Below are positions 32,979 to 41,758 of a stretch of DNA of 51,903 nucleotides, in pieces; position 1 is the first letter of the stretch, and every line of letters starts with the position of its first letter. This stretch comes from JAZNQL01 sp045531205 (GTDB lineage: Bacteria > Bacillota > Clostridia > UMGS1883 > UMGS1540): contig JAZSDN010000026.1 in NCBI GenBank assembly GCA_045531205.1, positions 1 through 51,903 of the forward strand, written 5' to 3'. The translations under genes were made by a program, and so were the position numbers. The notes under the pieces are model-generated. The model did no database searches, was not told the origin of the DNA, and was given only the letters and a program-made list of their open reading frames with translations.

Positions 32979-34325
32979 ATGGAAAAGTTTTTCAAACTTA
33001 AGGAAAACGGCACTTCTGTAAAACAGGAAATAATTGCCGGTATTACAACATTCCTTGCAATGGCGTATATCTTGGCAGTTAACCCTGGGTATTTAGGCGG
33101 AATCCCCGGTGCATCACCCGCTGCTATCTTTATGGCAACAGCTATATCGGCAGCAGTCGCAACAATTTGTATGGCATTCTTTGCAAACTATCCCGTAGCT
33201 TTGGCTTCAGGCATGGGTCTTAATGCATTTTTTGCATTCACAGTTTGCGGTGCTATGGGTTATTCATACCAGGTGGCTTTAACAGCTGTATTTGTTGAAG
33301 GTCTTATTTTTATAGTTCTTTCACTTTTCAAATTCAGAGAAGCTTTGGTTAACAAAATCCCCGCAAACTTAAAGTTTGGTATCACAGCAGGTATTGGTCT
33401 TTTCATCGCAATTATTGCTTTATTAAATTCAAAAGTTATTGTTGCAAGCGATGCTACAACAGTTGCTCTTGGTGACATAGGCTCTCTCCCTGTTATTCTT
33501 TCAATAGTAGGCTTGCTTATTATAGGCGTTCTTCAGTATAAAAAAGTTCCCGGTGGCATCTTAATAGGTATTCTTGCTACATGGGTTTTAGGCATCGTTA
33601 TTCAGGCTATAGGCTGGGCTTGTGGTGCGTCACTTTTTGAAACAAGCCTTATCCCTTCACTTTCATGGGAATCAATAAAAGCAAACTTTGCAGCTCCTTA
33701 TTTGTTTAATTTTGACTTTGGTTTTATTGTAAAAGACTTTGCTGCATTTGCTATAGTTGTATTTACATTCCTTTATACCGACATTTTCGACACCGTTGGA
33801 ACACTTATCGGAGTTACACAGAAAGCTGGTTTAATGAAAGAAGATGGCACACTCCCCCGTGCAGGCGGTGCTTTAATGGCTGACGCTGTAGGTACAGTTG
33901 TTGGTGCTTGTCTTGGTACTTCAACTGTTACAAGCTATGTTGAATCAAGCGCAGGCGTTGCAGCAGGTGGCAAGACAGGGTTAACAGCTCTTACAACAGG
34001 TGTTATGTTTGTAATAGCTATCGTCTTTGCGCCTATTTTCCTTGCAGTTCCTTCTTTTGCAACAACACCTGCTATGCTTTACGTTGGCATCTTAATGCTT
34101 AGCGCAATTAAGAATATGGACTTCGAAGGAGATATTGCTGACGTTATAGGTGGATTCCTTGCTGTTATTATGATGCCCTTCGCATACTCAATTGCAACAG
34201 GTATTATGTTTGGTATCGTTTCATGGGTTATTCTTAAAGTTGCAACAGGCAAAATTAAAGATATCAGCGCCATTATGTGGATTTCATTTGTATTGTTTGC
34301 TCTTTATATAGCAACACTCGTATAA
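32979..34325 (+). CDS. Guanine/hypoxanthine permease of the AzgA (NCS2) type
   Basis: A 448-residue membrane protein with about 12-14 hydrophobic segments. The N-terminal motif TTFLAMAYILAVNP, the GMGLNAFFAFTV segment and the TDIFDTVGTLIGV segment are those of the AzgA branch of purine permeases (PbuG/PbuO-like). These import guanine and hypoxanthine, or adenine, with protons. The start follows AAAGGAGAG. It is paired with a phosphoribosyltransferase gene 25 bases downstream, which supports a purine-salvage role. Exact substrate cannot be told from sequence. Confidence 0.9.
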   Translation: MEKFFKLKENGTSVKQEIIAGITTFLAMAYILAVNPGYLGGIPGASPAAIFMATAISAAVATICMAFFANYPVALASGMGLNAFFAFTVCGAMGYSYQVALTAVFVEGLIFIVLSLFKFREALVNKIPANLKFGITAGIGLFIAIIALLNSKVIVASDATTVALGDIGSLPVILSIVGLLIIGVLQYKKVPGGILIGILATWVLGIVIQAIGWACGASLFETSLIPSLSWESIKANFAAPYLFNFDFGFIVKDFAAFAIVVFTFLYTDIFDTVGTLIGVTQKAGLMKEDGTLPRAGGALMADAVGTVVGACLGTSTVTSYVESSAGVAAGGKTGLTALTTGVMFVIAIVFAPIFLAVPSFATTPAMLYVGILMLSAIKNMDFEGDIADVIGGFLAVIMMPFAYSIATGIMFGIVSWVILKVATGKIKDISAIMWISFVLFALYIATLV

Positions 34326-34350
34326 CTCCCGTTTTGAAAGGATTGACATT

Positions 34351-34905
34351 ATGACTTATGAAATAAACATTGCGGGAGTCAAGAGAAATTTAACTCTTTT
34401 CCCTGTATCCGAAAATTTATCAATTGCAGCTCTTATTCTTTTTGGAGATGTTGAGCTTACAGTTAAAAGTGCAGCAGCTCTTTTGGAAATTGCACCCGAG
34501 TATGACATTTTAATAACATCAGAAGCCAAGAGTATTCCCCTTATTCACGAAATGGCAAAACAAAGCGGTGATAATACTTATGTTATAGCAAGAAAAGGGC
34601 CCAAGGTTTATATGAGGGATATTGTATACGCCGACGTAAACTCAATAACAACAAAAAACAAACAGATGCTTTGTATTGGTGCAGATGAAGCCGCACTTTT
34701 AAAGGATAAGAGAGTTTTGATTATTGATGACGTAATCAGCACAGGCGAATCACTTCTTGCTATAGAAAAGCTTGTACAGCAGGTTGGCGGTAACATTGTA
34801 GGAAAGATGGCTATCCTTGCCGAAGGCGATGCCGCAAAAAGAGACGACATAACATTCCTTGCCCCTCTTCCCCTCTTTAATCCCGACGGAACACCTATTA
34901 AATAA
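34351..34905 (+). CDS. Purine phosphoribosyltransferase-like protein
   Basis: A 184-residue type I phosphoribosyltransferase. The PRPP-binding loop VLIIDDVISTGES spans 122-134, and a flexible-loop region lies around RKGPKVYMRD. This is the layout of adenine and xanthine phosphoribosyltransferases, which convert free bases to nucleotides. The gene lies directly after the purine permease, so the imported base is probably its substrate. RBS GAAAGGA with spacing about 7. I cannot choose between adenine and xanthine/guanine specificity. Confidence 0.8.
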   Translation: MTYEINIAGVKRNLTLFPVSENLSIAALILFGDVELTVKSAAALLEIAPEYDILITSEAKSIPLIHEMAKQSGDNTYVIARKGPKVYMRDIVYADVNSITTKNKQMLCIGADEAALLKDKRVLIIDDVISTGESLLAIEKLVQQVGGNIVGKMAILAEGDAAKRDDITFLAPLPLFNPDGTPIK

Positions 34906-34924
34906 TTTTCTAAATATTTAACAA

Positions 34925-34964
34925 AATAAAAAAACTATTGTTTTTCAACAATAGTTTTTTTATT
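34925..34964. terminator. Bidirectional terminator between convergent operons
   Basis: AATAAAAAAACTATTGTT, loop TTTC, and its exact complement (18 bp). It has T runs on both strands and ends the purine operon from the left and the ribosomal supercluster from the right, 10 bases after the rplQ stop. Confidence 0.9.
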
Positions 34965-34974
34965 TGTAATTAAA

Positions 34975-35313
34975 TTAGTCTACAAGTTCAATTAAAGCCA
35001 TGGGAGCTGCGTCACCGCGTCTTGTTCCTGCCTTAATTATTCTTGTGTAACCGCCCTGTCTTTCTGCAAACTTGGGCGCTATCTCAGCAAACAGCTTAAC
35101 AACAACTTCTTCCTTTGTGATATAGGACAAAGCCTGTCTTCTGCTGTGGAGTGTATTCTCCTTACCAAGAGTTATCATTTTTTCAACCACACTCTGCAAT
35201 TCCTTTGCACGTGTTTCGGTTGTCATAAGCTTTCCGTTTTCAAAAAATGCTGTTGCCATGCCACGAAGCATAGCTCTTCTTTGGTCGGAAGTTCTACCTA
35301 ATTTCCTGGGCAT
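34975..35313 (-). CDS. rplQ: 50S ribosomal protein L17
   Basis: A 112-residue protein of the large subunit, near the exit-tunnel rim. The family opening MPRKLGRTSDQRRAMLRG is clear and the short form is usual for Firmicutes. It is the last gene of the ribosomal supercluster, 58 bases after rpoA and just before the shared terminator. RBS AGGAGGTG. Confidence 0.97.
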   Translation of the reverse strand: MPRKLGRTSDQRRAMLRGMATAFFENGKLMTTETRAKELQSVVEKMITLGKENTLHSRRQALSYITKEEVVVKLFAEIAPKFAERQGGYTRIIKAGTRRGDAAPMALIELVD

Positions 35314-35371
35314 ACTGACACCTCCTATTTTTAAACAATATGTTTATCAAGATTTAATGCTTTTCTAACAC

Positions 35372-36325
35372 TCAGTCTTCTTCGTCCGCTAATGCGAGGC
35401 CCAAAGCCTGCAGCTTGTTTATCACTTCTTCAAGTGACTTTCTGCCGAGGTTTCTAACCTTCATCATATCGTCTTCAGTCTTCTGAATGAGGTCTTCAAC
35501 GGTGTTTATTCCTGCACGCTTCAAGCAGTTGTAGGAACGAACTGAAAGGTCAAGTTCTTCGATAGTCATTTCAAGAACCTTTTCTTTCTTTGTTTCATCT
35601 TTTTCAACCATAATTTCAACGTTCTTTGCGTTGTCGGAAAGGTCGATAAAGAGGTTTAAGTGTTCGTTTAATATTTTAGCACCAAGGCTAACTGCTTCGT
35701 TAGGAGTAATGGTACCGTTTGTCCATATTTCCAAAGTAAGTTTATCGTAGTCAGTAATCTGACCTACACGGGTATTTTCAACCACGAAATTTACCTTGGG
35801 AACAGGTGTATAGATAGAGTCAACAGGGATAAGGCCTATAACGGGCTGGCTGATGCTCTTGTTACGTTCAGCCGAAACATATCCTCTGCCCTTATTGATG
35901 CTGATTTCCATATAAAGCTTTGCATCTTCGTTTAAAGTTGCAATGTGCAAATCAGGATTGAAAATTTCAATACTTGCATCGTGCTTTATATCGCCTGCAC
36001 AGATTTCGCAGGGGCCTGTAGCATCAATATAAACAGTTTTAGGACCGTCTTCATGCATGCTTACAACAAGGTCTTTAATGTTAAGTACTATTTCTGAAAC
36101 ATCTTCCTTAACACCGGGAACTGTTGAAAACTCGTGCAGAACGCCGTCTATTTTAATAGATGTGGGTGCTGCACCTGGCAAAGAAGACAGCATAATTCTT
36201 CTGAGAGAATTTCCGAGTGTTGTGCCGTAGCCTCTTTCCAAAGGTTCTAAAACATATTTGCCATAATAACAATTATCTGTTTCAGTGCACTCGATTCTCG
36301 GTTTTTCTATTGCCATTTCTTTCAT
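35372..36325 (-). CDS. rpoA: RNA polymerase alpha subunit
   Basis: A 317-residue subunit. The N-terminal assembly domain (1-230) has GYGTTLGNSLRRIMLSSLPG. A short linker leads to the C-terminal domain (about 250-317), which has RSYNCLKRAGI and NLGRKSLEEV and contacts UP elements and regulators. The start at 36325 follows AAAGGAGG with spacing 9. A start three codons later is possible. In the usual place between rpsD and rplQ. Confidence 0.97.
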   Translation of the reverse strand: MKEMAIEKPRIECTETDNCYYGKYVLEPLERGYGTTLGNSLRRIMLSSLPGAAPTSIKIDGVLHEFSTVPGVKEDVSEIVLNIKDLVVSMHEDGPKTVYIDATGPCEICAGDIKHDASIEIFNPDLHIATLNEDAKLYMEISINKGRGYVSAERNKSISQPVIGLIPVDSIYTPVPKVNFVVENTRVGQITDYDKLTLEIWTNGTITPNEAVSLGAKILNEHLNLFIDLSDNAKNVEIMVEKDETKKEKVLEMTIEELDLSVRSYNCLKRAGINTVEDLIQKTEDDMMKVRNLGRKSLEEVINKLQALGLALADEED

Positions 36326-36430
36326 ATAAAATACCCTCCTTTACATTCTTTCTTGTTACGTCTTTCGACATCCGCAAAACCAAAGAGAAATAAAATTTTT
36401 CTCTTTATTTTGCTTTTTCGAGGGTGTATC

Positions 36431-37057
36431 TTACTTGGAGTACAATTCGACGATGAGTGTTTCCTCGATTTCAAGATCGATGTCTTTACGCTCTGCAAGT
36501 GTTACAACCTTTGCGCTCTTCTTGTCAACGTCAAGTGAGAGCCATTCAGGAATAACCTTACCGTCTGTGCTTTCCAATACTGCCTTTATTTTAGGCATAC
36601 TAAGACTTTTTTCAGCTATTGCAATTACATCCCCTGCTTTTACGAGGTAAGAAGGAATATTAACCTTCTTGCCGTTAACGGTGTAATGACCGTGTCTAAC
36701 AAGCTGTCTTGCTTCAGGGCGTGAAACTGCAAAACCGAGGCGGTAAACAACGTTGTCAAGTCTGCTTTCAAGAATCTGTAAAAGGTTTTCACCTGTTACG
36801 CCGGCTTTTTTGTTAGCCATTTCAAAGTATTTAGCGAACTGGCTTTCTAAAACGCCGTAGTATCTTCTTGCTTTCTGCTTTTCTCTTAACTGAACGCCGT
36901 ATTCCGACATTTTCTTACGTCCCTGACCGTGCTGACCGGGAGCGTAACTTCTTTTTTCTATAGCACATTTATTGGTATAGCAACGATCGCCTTTCAAGAA
37001 AAGTTTCTGACCTTCTCTACGGCATAATCTGCATACCGCACCTGTATATCTTGCCAT
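36431..37057 (-). CDS. rpsD: 30S ribosomal protein S4, zinc type
   Basis: A 208-residue primary 16S rRNA-binding protein. The N-terminus holds four Cys (Cys9, Cys12, Cys26, Cys31), the zinc-binding form. The S4 RNA-binding domain begins near 98 (SRLDNVVYRLGFAVSRPEARQ). In Bacillus S4 regulates its own gene, which there lies outside the cluster. Here it is inside the alpha operon, as in most Clostridia. Confidence 0.97.
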   Translation of the reverse strand: MARYTGAVCRLCRREGQKLFLKGDRCYTNKCAIEKRSYAPGQHGQGRKKMSEYGVQLREKQKARRYYGVLESQFAKYFEMANKKAGVTGENLLQILESRLDNVVYRLGFAVSRPEARQLVRHGHYTVNGKKVNIPSYLVKAGDVIAIAEKSLSMPKIKAVLESTDGKVIPEWLSLDVDKKSAKVVTLAERKDIDLEIEETLIVELYSK

Positions 37058-37074
37058 ATTCGTTCACCTCCAAA

Positions 37075-37473
37075 TCAAACTCTTCTACGTTTGGGCGGGC
37101 GGCATCCGTTGTGAGGAATGGGAGTTACATCCTTAATCATGCTAACTTCCAAGCCTGCTACCTGAAGAGCTCTGATAGCTGCTTCTCTGCCGGCACCGGG
37201 GCCTTTAACGTAAACTTCTACAGTTTTTAAACCGTGTTCCATTGCTGCTTTAGCTGCTGTTTCAGCTGCTGTCTGTGCTGCAAAGGGAGTGCTCTTTTTG
37301 GAGCCGCGGAAACCTAAACCACCGGCACTTGCCCATGATAAAGCGTTACCTGCAGTATCGGTAATTGTTACAATTGTATTGTTGAAAGACGAACGGATAT
37401 GTGCTGCGCCTTTTTCAATATTCTTGCGCTCACGTCTTCTATGAGTTGTCTTTTTTGTTGTTGCTTTAGCCAC
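37075..37473 (-). CDS. rpsK: 30S ribosomal protein S11
   Basis: A 132-residue platform protein of the small subunit. The family motif HIRSSFNNTIVTITD and the C-terminal HNGCRPPKRRRV are present. The basic N-terminus (KATTKKTTHRRRERK) is normal. It lies 14 bases after rpsM and 17 before rpsD. Confidence 0.97.
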   Translation of the reverse strand: MAKATTKKTTHRRRERKNIEKGAAHIRSSFNNTIVTITDTAGNALSWASAGGLGFRGSKKSTPFAAQTAAETAAKAAMEHGLKTVEVYVKGPGAGREAAIRALQVAGLEVSMIKDVTPIPHNGCRPPKRRRV

Positions 37474-37487
37474 TTACATTCCCTCCC

Positions 37488-37856
37488 TTACTTCTTCTTG
37501 TTAGCAATAGTCCTCTTGGGACCTTTGCGGGTACGAGCATTTGTTTTTGTACGCTGTCCTCTTACAGGGAGGCCTTTTCTGTGGCGCAAACCACGATAAC
37601 AACCTATTTCAGTAAGACGTTTGATGTCGAGTGCCACGCTTCTGCGAAGGTCACCTTCCACCTTGTAATCTCTGTCTATAATTTCTCTGAGCTTGCCGAC
37701 CTCATCTTCTGTAAGGTCCTTTACTCTTGTGTCGGGATTGATTCCCGTTTGTTCCAAAATCTTTTCCGCACTTGTTCTGCCGATACCGTAAATATAGGTA
37801 AGACCTATTTCGATACGTTTTTCTCTCGGTAAGTCAACACCGGATATTCTGGCCAT
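37488..37856 (-). CDS. rpsM: 30S ribosomal protein S13
   Basis: A 122-residue head protein that contacts the P-site tRNA and the 50S bridge. It opens with MARISGVDLPREKRIEIGLTY and ends with the basic tail KTNARTRKGPKRTIANKKK; RGLRHRKGLPVRGQRT is the family signature. The RBS is AGGAGGTG. It is preceded by the longest gap within the alpha section, 93 bases. Confidence 0.97.
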   Translation of the reverse strand: MARISGVDLPREKRIEIGLTYIYGIGRTSAEKILEQTGINPDTRVKDLTEDEVGKLREIIDRDYKVEGDLRRSVALDIKRLTEIGCYRGLRHRKGLPVRGQRTKTNARTRKGPKRTIANKKK

Positions 37857-37949
37857 ACTTGATTACACCTCCTAAAATATAGTGAGTATTTAATAATCAC
37901 TAAAGTCGTGATAATTCACGCAGCCGCACCTTTGTGATTAAAGTTAAAA
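37857..37949 (-). promoter_or_regulatory. Possible structured leader ahead of rpsM
   Basis: The 93-base gap between rpmJ and rpsM contains two small stems on the minus strand (CGTGA, loop ATTA, TCACG; and AGTGA with TCACT). In Escherichia coli the alpha operon starts at rpsM and is controlled there by S4. I see no strong promoter, so a regulatory or processing role is only suggested. Confidence 0.3.
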
Positions 37950-38063
37950 TTAACCTTGTTTCTGTTTGTGCTTGGGATTTTCACAAATCACCATTATTCT
38001 GCCTTTTCTCTTAATAATTTTGCATTTTTCGCAAATAGGTTTTACTGAGGGTCTAACCTTCAT
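37950..38063 (-). CDS. rpmJ: 50S ribosomal protein L36, zinc type
   Basis: A 37-residue protein, below usual ORF cut-offs. It reads MKVRPSVKPICEKCKIIKRK and ends KHKQKQG. Cys11, Cys14, Cys27 and His32 form the zinc site of the C-plus form. It lies between infA and rpsM as in most bacteria, 14 bases after infA. RBS AAAGGAGG, spacing 8. Confidence 0.97.
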   Translation of the reverse strand: MKVRPSVKPICEKCKIIKRKGRIMVICENPKHKQKQG

Positions 38064-38077
38064 TGATATTTCCTCCT

Positions 38078-38296
38078 TTACTTTGCTCTCCAAGTGATTC
38101 TTCCCTTTGTCAAATCATAGGGAGAAAGTTCAACCGTTACTTTATCACCCGAAAGAATTCTTATAAAATTCATACGAAGTTTTCCTGATATATGTGCAAG
38201 TATCTGGTGTCCGTTCTGAAGTTCAACTCTAAACATTGCGTTAGGTAATGCTTCAATAACGGTACCTTCTAATTCTAAAACATCATCTTTTGCCAA
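38078..38296 (-). CDS. infA: Translation initiation factor IF-1
   Basis: A 72-residue OB-fold protein that binds the ribosomal A site during initiation. It opens with MAKDDVLELEGTVIEALPNA and has the usual HISGKLRMNFIRILSGDKV stretch. Length is exactly typical. It follows the KOW protein by 14 bases. RBS AAAGGAGG. Confidence 0.97.
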   Translation of the reverse strand: MAKDDVLELEGTVIEALPNAMFRVELQNGHQILAHISGKLRMNFIRILSGDKVTVELSPYDLTKGRITWRAK

Positions 38297-38310
38297 AGTA
38301 ACAACCTCCT

Positions 38311-38586
38311 TTATTCATTGTCCGTTTCAGCGGCAAATTCTGCCACACAGTTTCTTACTTCCTCGTTTGTCAATCTTTCGCCCTGTAAAAGCTTTTGTTT
38401 AATAGTATCCTTTGCAGGACTTACCGGTTTTAGATGTTTCAGTTTCTTTTTTTTGGGGTTATCGAATCTGCGTCGACGCCCGTCACAGAGAAAACAATAT
38501 TCTCCATCTCTTGAAAGCACGACATATATTCTGTCGGTATCTCTACCAGCTGCAGAACACACTATACTGCCTGCTTCAATATCCAA
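38311..38586 (-). CDS. KOW-domain RNA-binding protein (L14e/L6e/L27e-like)
   Basis: A 91-residue basic protein. The N-terminal 60 residues look like a KOW domain (MDIEAGSIVCSAAGRDTDRIY, then YCFLCDGRRRRFDNPKKKK), which binds RNA in ribosomal and NusG-like proteins. The C-terminal 30 residues are a charged helix. Its place between map and infA is kept in many Clostridia, where it is annotated as L14E/L6E/L27E-like. Role is unknown, presumably linked to ribosomes. Start ATG 38586 with AAGAGGTGATTTG, 13 bases after map. Confidence 0.8.
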   Translation of the reverse strand: MDIEAGSIVCSAAGRDTDRIYVVLSRDGEYCFLCDGRRRRFDNPKKKKLKHLKPVSPAKDTIKQKLLQGERLTNEEVRNCVAEFAAETDNE

Positions 38587-38599
38587 AACAAATCACCTC

Positions 38600-39355
38600 T
38601 TATTGCCTTTCACTCAAAGTCAGAAGCTCCGGACCATTGGTTGTTATTGCCAAGGTGTTTTCGTAATGCGCTGACAGTTTTCCGTCTGCTGTTTTTGTTG
38701 TCCAGCCGTCGGGCAAAACTGTTATCTTATGAGTTCCCATATTTATCATGGGCTCAACCGCAATAGTCATACCTTCCCGAAGTCTTATTCCTTTTCCTGC
38801 TGTTCCGTAGTTTGGTACGTCAGGGTCTTCATGAAGAGCGCTTCCTATTCCGTGTCCTACCATTTCGCGTACAACACCGTAACCATTTTTTTCAGCGTAT
38901 TCCTGAATCGCAGAGGAAATATCCCCCAAACGATTTCCAGCAACCGCTTTCTTAAAACCTTCAAAGAAGCATTCTTCGGTAACTTTGATAAGTCTTTGTG
39001 CTTCGGACGAAATTTCGCCTACAGCAAAAGTTCTTGCTGCGTCACCATGAAAACCTTTATAGTACACACCTACGTCTATACTTATAATATCGCCTTCATT
39101 TAACTTTTCGTTGCCCGGAATCCCGTGTACTACCACTGAATTTAATGAAGCACAGATGGAACCCGGATAACCTCTGTAATTTTTAAACGAAGGAATCGCA
39201 CCTTTTGAACGTATGAATTCATCGGCTATTCTATCAAGCTCTATTGTTTTTATGCCGGGTTTGATATTTTTACCAAGAAGCAATAATGTTTCTTCGGTTA
39301 ATTTGCCGGCCTCTCTCATAAGTTCTATCTCATGATTGCTTTTGAGCCAAATCAT
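38600..39355 (-). CDS. map: Methionine aminopeptidase, type I
   Basis: A 251-residue enzyme that removes the initiator Met from new proteins. The five metal ligands of the pita-bread fold are in place: Asp94, Asp105, His168, Glu201 and Glu232. The substrate His is in VVVHGIPG. Length matches type Ia enzymes. Its ATG overlaps the stop of adk (ATGA) and its site GGAGG lies in the end of adk, so the two are translationally coupled. Confidence 0.96.
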   Translation of the reverse strand: MIWLKSNHEIELMREAGKLTEETLLLLGKNIKPGIKTIELDRIADEFIRSKGAIPSFKNYRGYPGSICASLNSVVVHGIPGNEKLNEGDIISIDVGVYYKGFHGDAARTFAVGEISSEAQRLIKVTEECFFEGFKKAVAGNRLGDISSAIQEYAEKNGYGVVREMVGHGIGSALHEDPDVPNYGTAGKGIRLREGMTIAVEPMINMGTHKITVLPDGWTTKTADGKLSAHYENTLAITTNGPELLTLSERQ

Positions 39356-39993
39356 TGTATTCCTCCGGCAAGTGCCTTTTCGACATTAGCTGTAGTATCC
39401 TCCAGCTTTTTCTGACCGTAAGCTGTAACCATTACACCTTTGTTTGAATAATATTCTTTTAAAGGCTTTGTTTGTGTGTGATAAACTTCCAAACGCTTTT
39501 GAATGGTTTCGGCTTTATCATCATCTCTGATTATAAGCTGTGTACCACATTCGTTACACACGCCTTCCGTTTTTGGAGGATTATCTGTAACGTGGTAAGT
39601 AGCGTGGCATGAAGGACATTCCCTTCTGCCACCAAGACGAGAAAGAATTTCTTCGTCTGCTACTTCTAAATTTAACACAACATAATCGCCTATACCCATA
39701 CGGTCAAGCTCTTCCGCCTGAAAGATTGTTCTTGGAAATCCGTCAAGGATGTATCCGTTTTTACAATCGTCTTTCGAAAGACGCTCTTTTATAATGTCGA
39801 TAATTAAGGAGTCAGGAACGAGTTTTCCTTCATCAATGAATTTTTTTGCTTGAGTTCCAAGTTCTGTGTTTGAACGGATTTCGTTTCGGATGATAGCACC
39901 CGTTGAAATTTCAGGAATATTATATTTTTCGCATAATATAGCACCCTGTGTTCCTTTACCAGACCCCGGAGGCCCAATTAATATAAGTTTCAT
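39352..39993 (-). CDS. adk: Adenylate kinase, zinc-lid type
   Basis: A 213-residue kinase that interconverts AMP, ATP and ADP. P-loop GPPGSGKGT is at 7-15, and LDGFPRT at 83-89 is the family signature. The lid has Cys126, Cys129, Cys146 and Cys149, the zinc-binding form common in Gram-positives. ATG 39993 is preferred to a GTG nine bases earlier, because the AAAGGA site then has a usable spacing. In the usual secY-adk-map order. Confidence 0.96.
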   Translation of the reverse strand: MKLILIGPPGSGKGTQGAILCEKYNIPEISTGAIIRNEIRSNTELGTQAKKFIDEGKLVPDSLIIDIIKERLSKDDCKNGYILDGFPRTIFQAEELDRMGIGDYVVLNLEVADEEILSRLGGRRECPSCHATYHVTDNPPKTEGVCNECGTQLIIRDDDKAETIQKRLEVYHTQTKPLKEYYSNKGVMVTAYGQKKLEDTTANVEKALAGGIQ

Positions 39994-40014
39994 GATGGTC
40001 ACTTTCCTTTCGCC

Positions 40015-41295
40015 TTATTCAAGGAATCCTTTGTAATGTCTCATAAGCATCTGTGATTCAAGCTGTCTAACTGTTTCAAGTGCAACACCTACAACGATAA
40101 GCAAGGATGTTCCGCCTATGCTTATGCTTGCAAGGCTGGGGTTGATTATAGACAGTACTATGGGGAAAATTGCTATTATACCAAGGAAAATAGCACCAAC
40201 CAAAGTAACTCTTGAAACAACTTTTGCAACAAATGCGCTGGTGGGTTTGCCAGGTCTGATACCGGGGATAAATCCACCGTTTCTCTTTATGTTGTTGGCA
40301 ACTTCTATAGGATTGAACACAAGTGTTGTATAGAAGTATGTGAATGCAACAATGAGTATAAAGTATATAACCGAGTACCAAGGGTTGGATGTCTGGAAGA
40401 ATCTCTGCATCCAGCCAAGGAAACCTTCTGTCGCATTAGGATTGATAAGTGATACGATAGTGCCGGGGAATGACATAATGCTCATTGCAAAGATGATAGG
40501 CATAACGCCTGACATTGTTACCTTTACAGGAATATGTGTTCCCTGTCCGCCATACATTTTATTACCAACAACACGCTTTGCATACTGTACAGGAATTCTT
40601 CTTTCAGCCTTGTCGAATAAAACAACAAAAGCTACTATAAGAACTGCAACTGCAAGTATTACAAGCATAATAATCCAGTTTGTATGGAAGTTAGTCCAAA
40701 CCGATTTCACCATAGTAGGTATACGAGCAACGATACCTGCGAAAATCAACATTGAAATACCATTACCAATACCAAGCTGTGTTATTTCTTCGCCGAGCCA
40801 CATCAAAAATGCTGTGCCGGCTGTAAAGCTTATTACGATAACTGCAAAAGCAAAGAATGCACTGCCTGTAGCTGTTACAGCACCTGCTGAATCAAGTGTT
40901 ACATACAAACCTGCTGCCTGAATAAAAGCTAAAGCAATTGTTACTATACGAACAATAACATTTATCTTTTTACGTCCTTCTTCGCCTTCTTTACTGAGGC
41001 GTTCGAGTGCAGGAATTGCTACAGTTAAAAGCTGGATAATAATTGATGAGTTAATATATGGTGTAATACCCATCGCAAAGATGGTTGCGTTACTGAAGGA
41101 ACCGCCCGAGAATGTATCCATAATACCAAAGATACTGTTTCCGCTTGCGTTTACCCATTCAGCTACTGCCGCTTTATCAAGCCACGGTACAGGAATTACT
41201 GAACCGAATCTGAATACAACTAAAAGCAGTATTGTGTAAAGCATTTTCTTTCGAAGGTCGGGTATGCCCCAGGCATTCTTAATTACGCTAAACAA
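40015..41295 (-). CDS. secY: Protein translocase subunit SecY
   Basis: A 426-residue membrane channel with ten predicted helices. The N-terminal MFSVIKNAWGIPDLRKKM and FSGGSFSNATIFAMGITPYIN in the plug and TM2 region are typical. The cytoplasmic loop RRIPVQYAKR is the SecA/ribosome contact. The start is TTG, placed directly after the TAA of rplO with no spacer, behind GAGGTGATTTAA. This suggests translational coupling to rplO. Confidence 0.97.
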   Translation of the reverse strand: MFSVIKNAWGIPDLRKKMLYTILLLVVFRFGSVIPVPWLDKAAVAEWVNASGNSIFGIMDTFSGGSFSNATIFAMGITPYINSSIIIQLLTVAIPALERLSKEGEEGRKKINVIVRIVTIALAFIQAAGLYVTLDSAGAVTATGSAFFAFAVIVISFTAGTAFLMWLGEEITQLGIGNGISMLIFAGIVARIPTMVKSVWTNFHTNWIIMLVILAVAVLIVAFVVLFDKAERRIPVQYAKRVVGNKMYGGQGTHIPVKVTMSGVMPIIFAMSIMSFPGTIVSLINPNATEGFLGWMQRFFQTSNPWYSVIYFILIVAFTYFYTTLVFNPIEVANNIKRNGGFIPGIRPGKPTSAFVAKVVSRVTLVGAIFLGIIAIFPIVLSIINPSLASISIGGTSLLIVVGVALETVRQLESQMLMRHYKGFLE

Positions 41296-41739
41296 TTAAA
41301 TCACCTCTGCCTTTCCGCCAGCTGCTTCAATTTTTTCCTTTGCTGTCTTAGAAATTCTTGCGGCTTTGACGGTCAGCTTCTTCGCTTCTAATTCACCTCT
41401 TCCAAGAACTACAACACCATCGCAAAGTTTACTGATAATGCCTTTTTCTAAAAGAAGTTCAGGTGTAACTTCTGTTCCGTCCTCAAACTTGTTAAGTGCC
41501 GAAACATTTATTTCTGTATACTGTTTTGCAAATATATTTGTGAATCCTCTCTTCGGCAATCTTCTGAAAAGAGGCATCTGTCCGCCTTCAAAACCGGGGC
41601 GTACGCCACCGCCTGAACGCGCGTTCTGGCCTTTATGACCTCTTCCTGCTGTTTTTCCGTTACCTGATCCGGGGCCTCTGCCTTTTCTGTATGCCTTTTC
41701 CTTGCTGCCCGGTGCAGGACTAAGCTCATTCAGCTTCAT
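41296..41739 (-). CDS. rplO: 50S ribosomal protein L15
   Basis: A 147-residue protein that binds 23S rRNA late in assembly. The N-terminal half is the Gly/Arg-rich tail (GPGSGNGKTAGRGHKGQNARSG kept here as GRGHKGQNAR). The globular half ends AKEKIEAAGGKAEVI. It lies 19 bases after rpmD. RBS AAGGAGGTG. Confidence 0.97.
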   Translation of the reverse strand: MKLNELSPAPGSKEKAYRKGRGPGSGNGKTAGRGHKGQNARSGGGVRPGFEGGQMPLFRRLPKRGFTNIFAKQYTEINVSALNKFEDGTEVTPELLLEKGIISKLCDGVVVLGRGELEAKKLTVKAARISKTAKEKIEAAGGKAEVI

Positions 41740-41758
41740 TTGCCAACACCTCCTTAAT

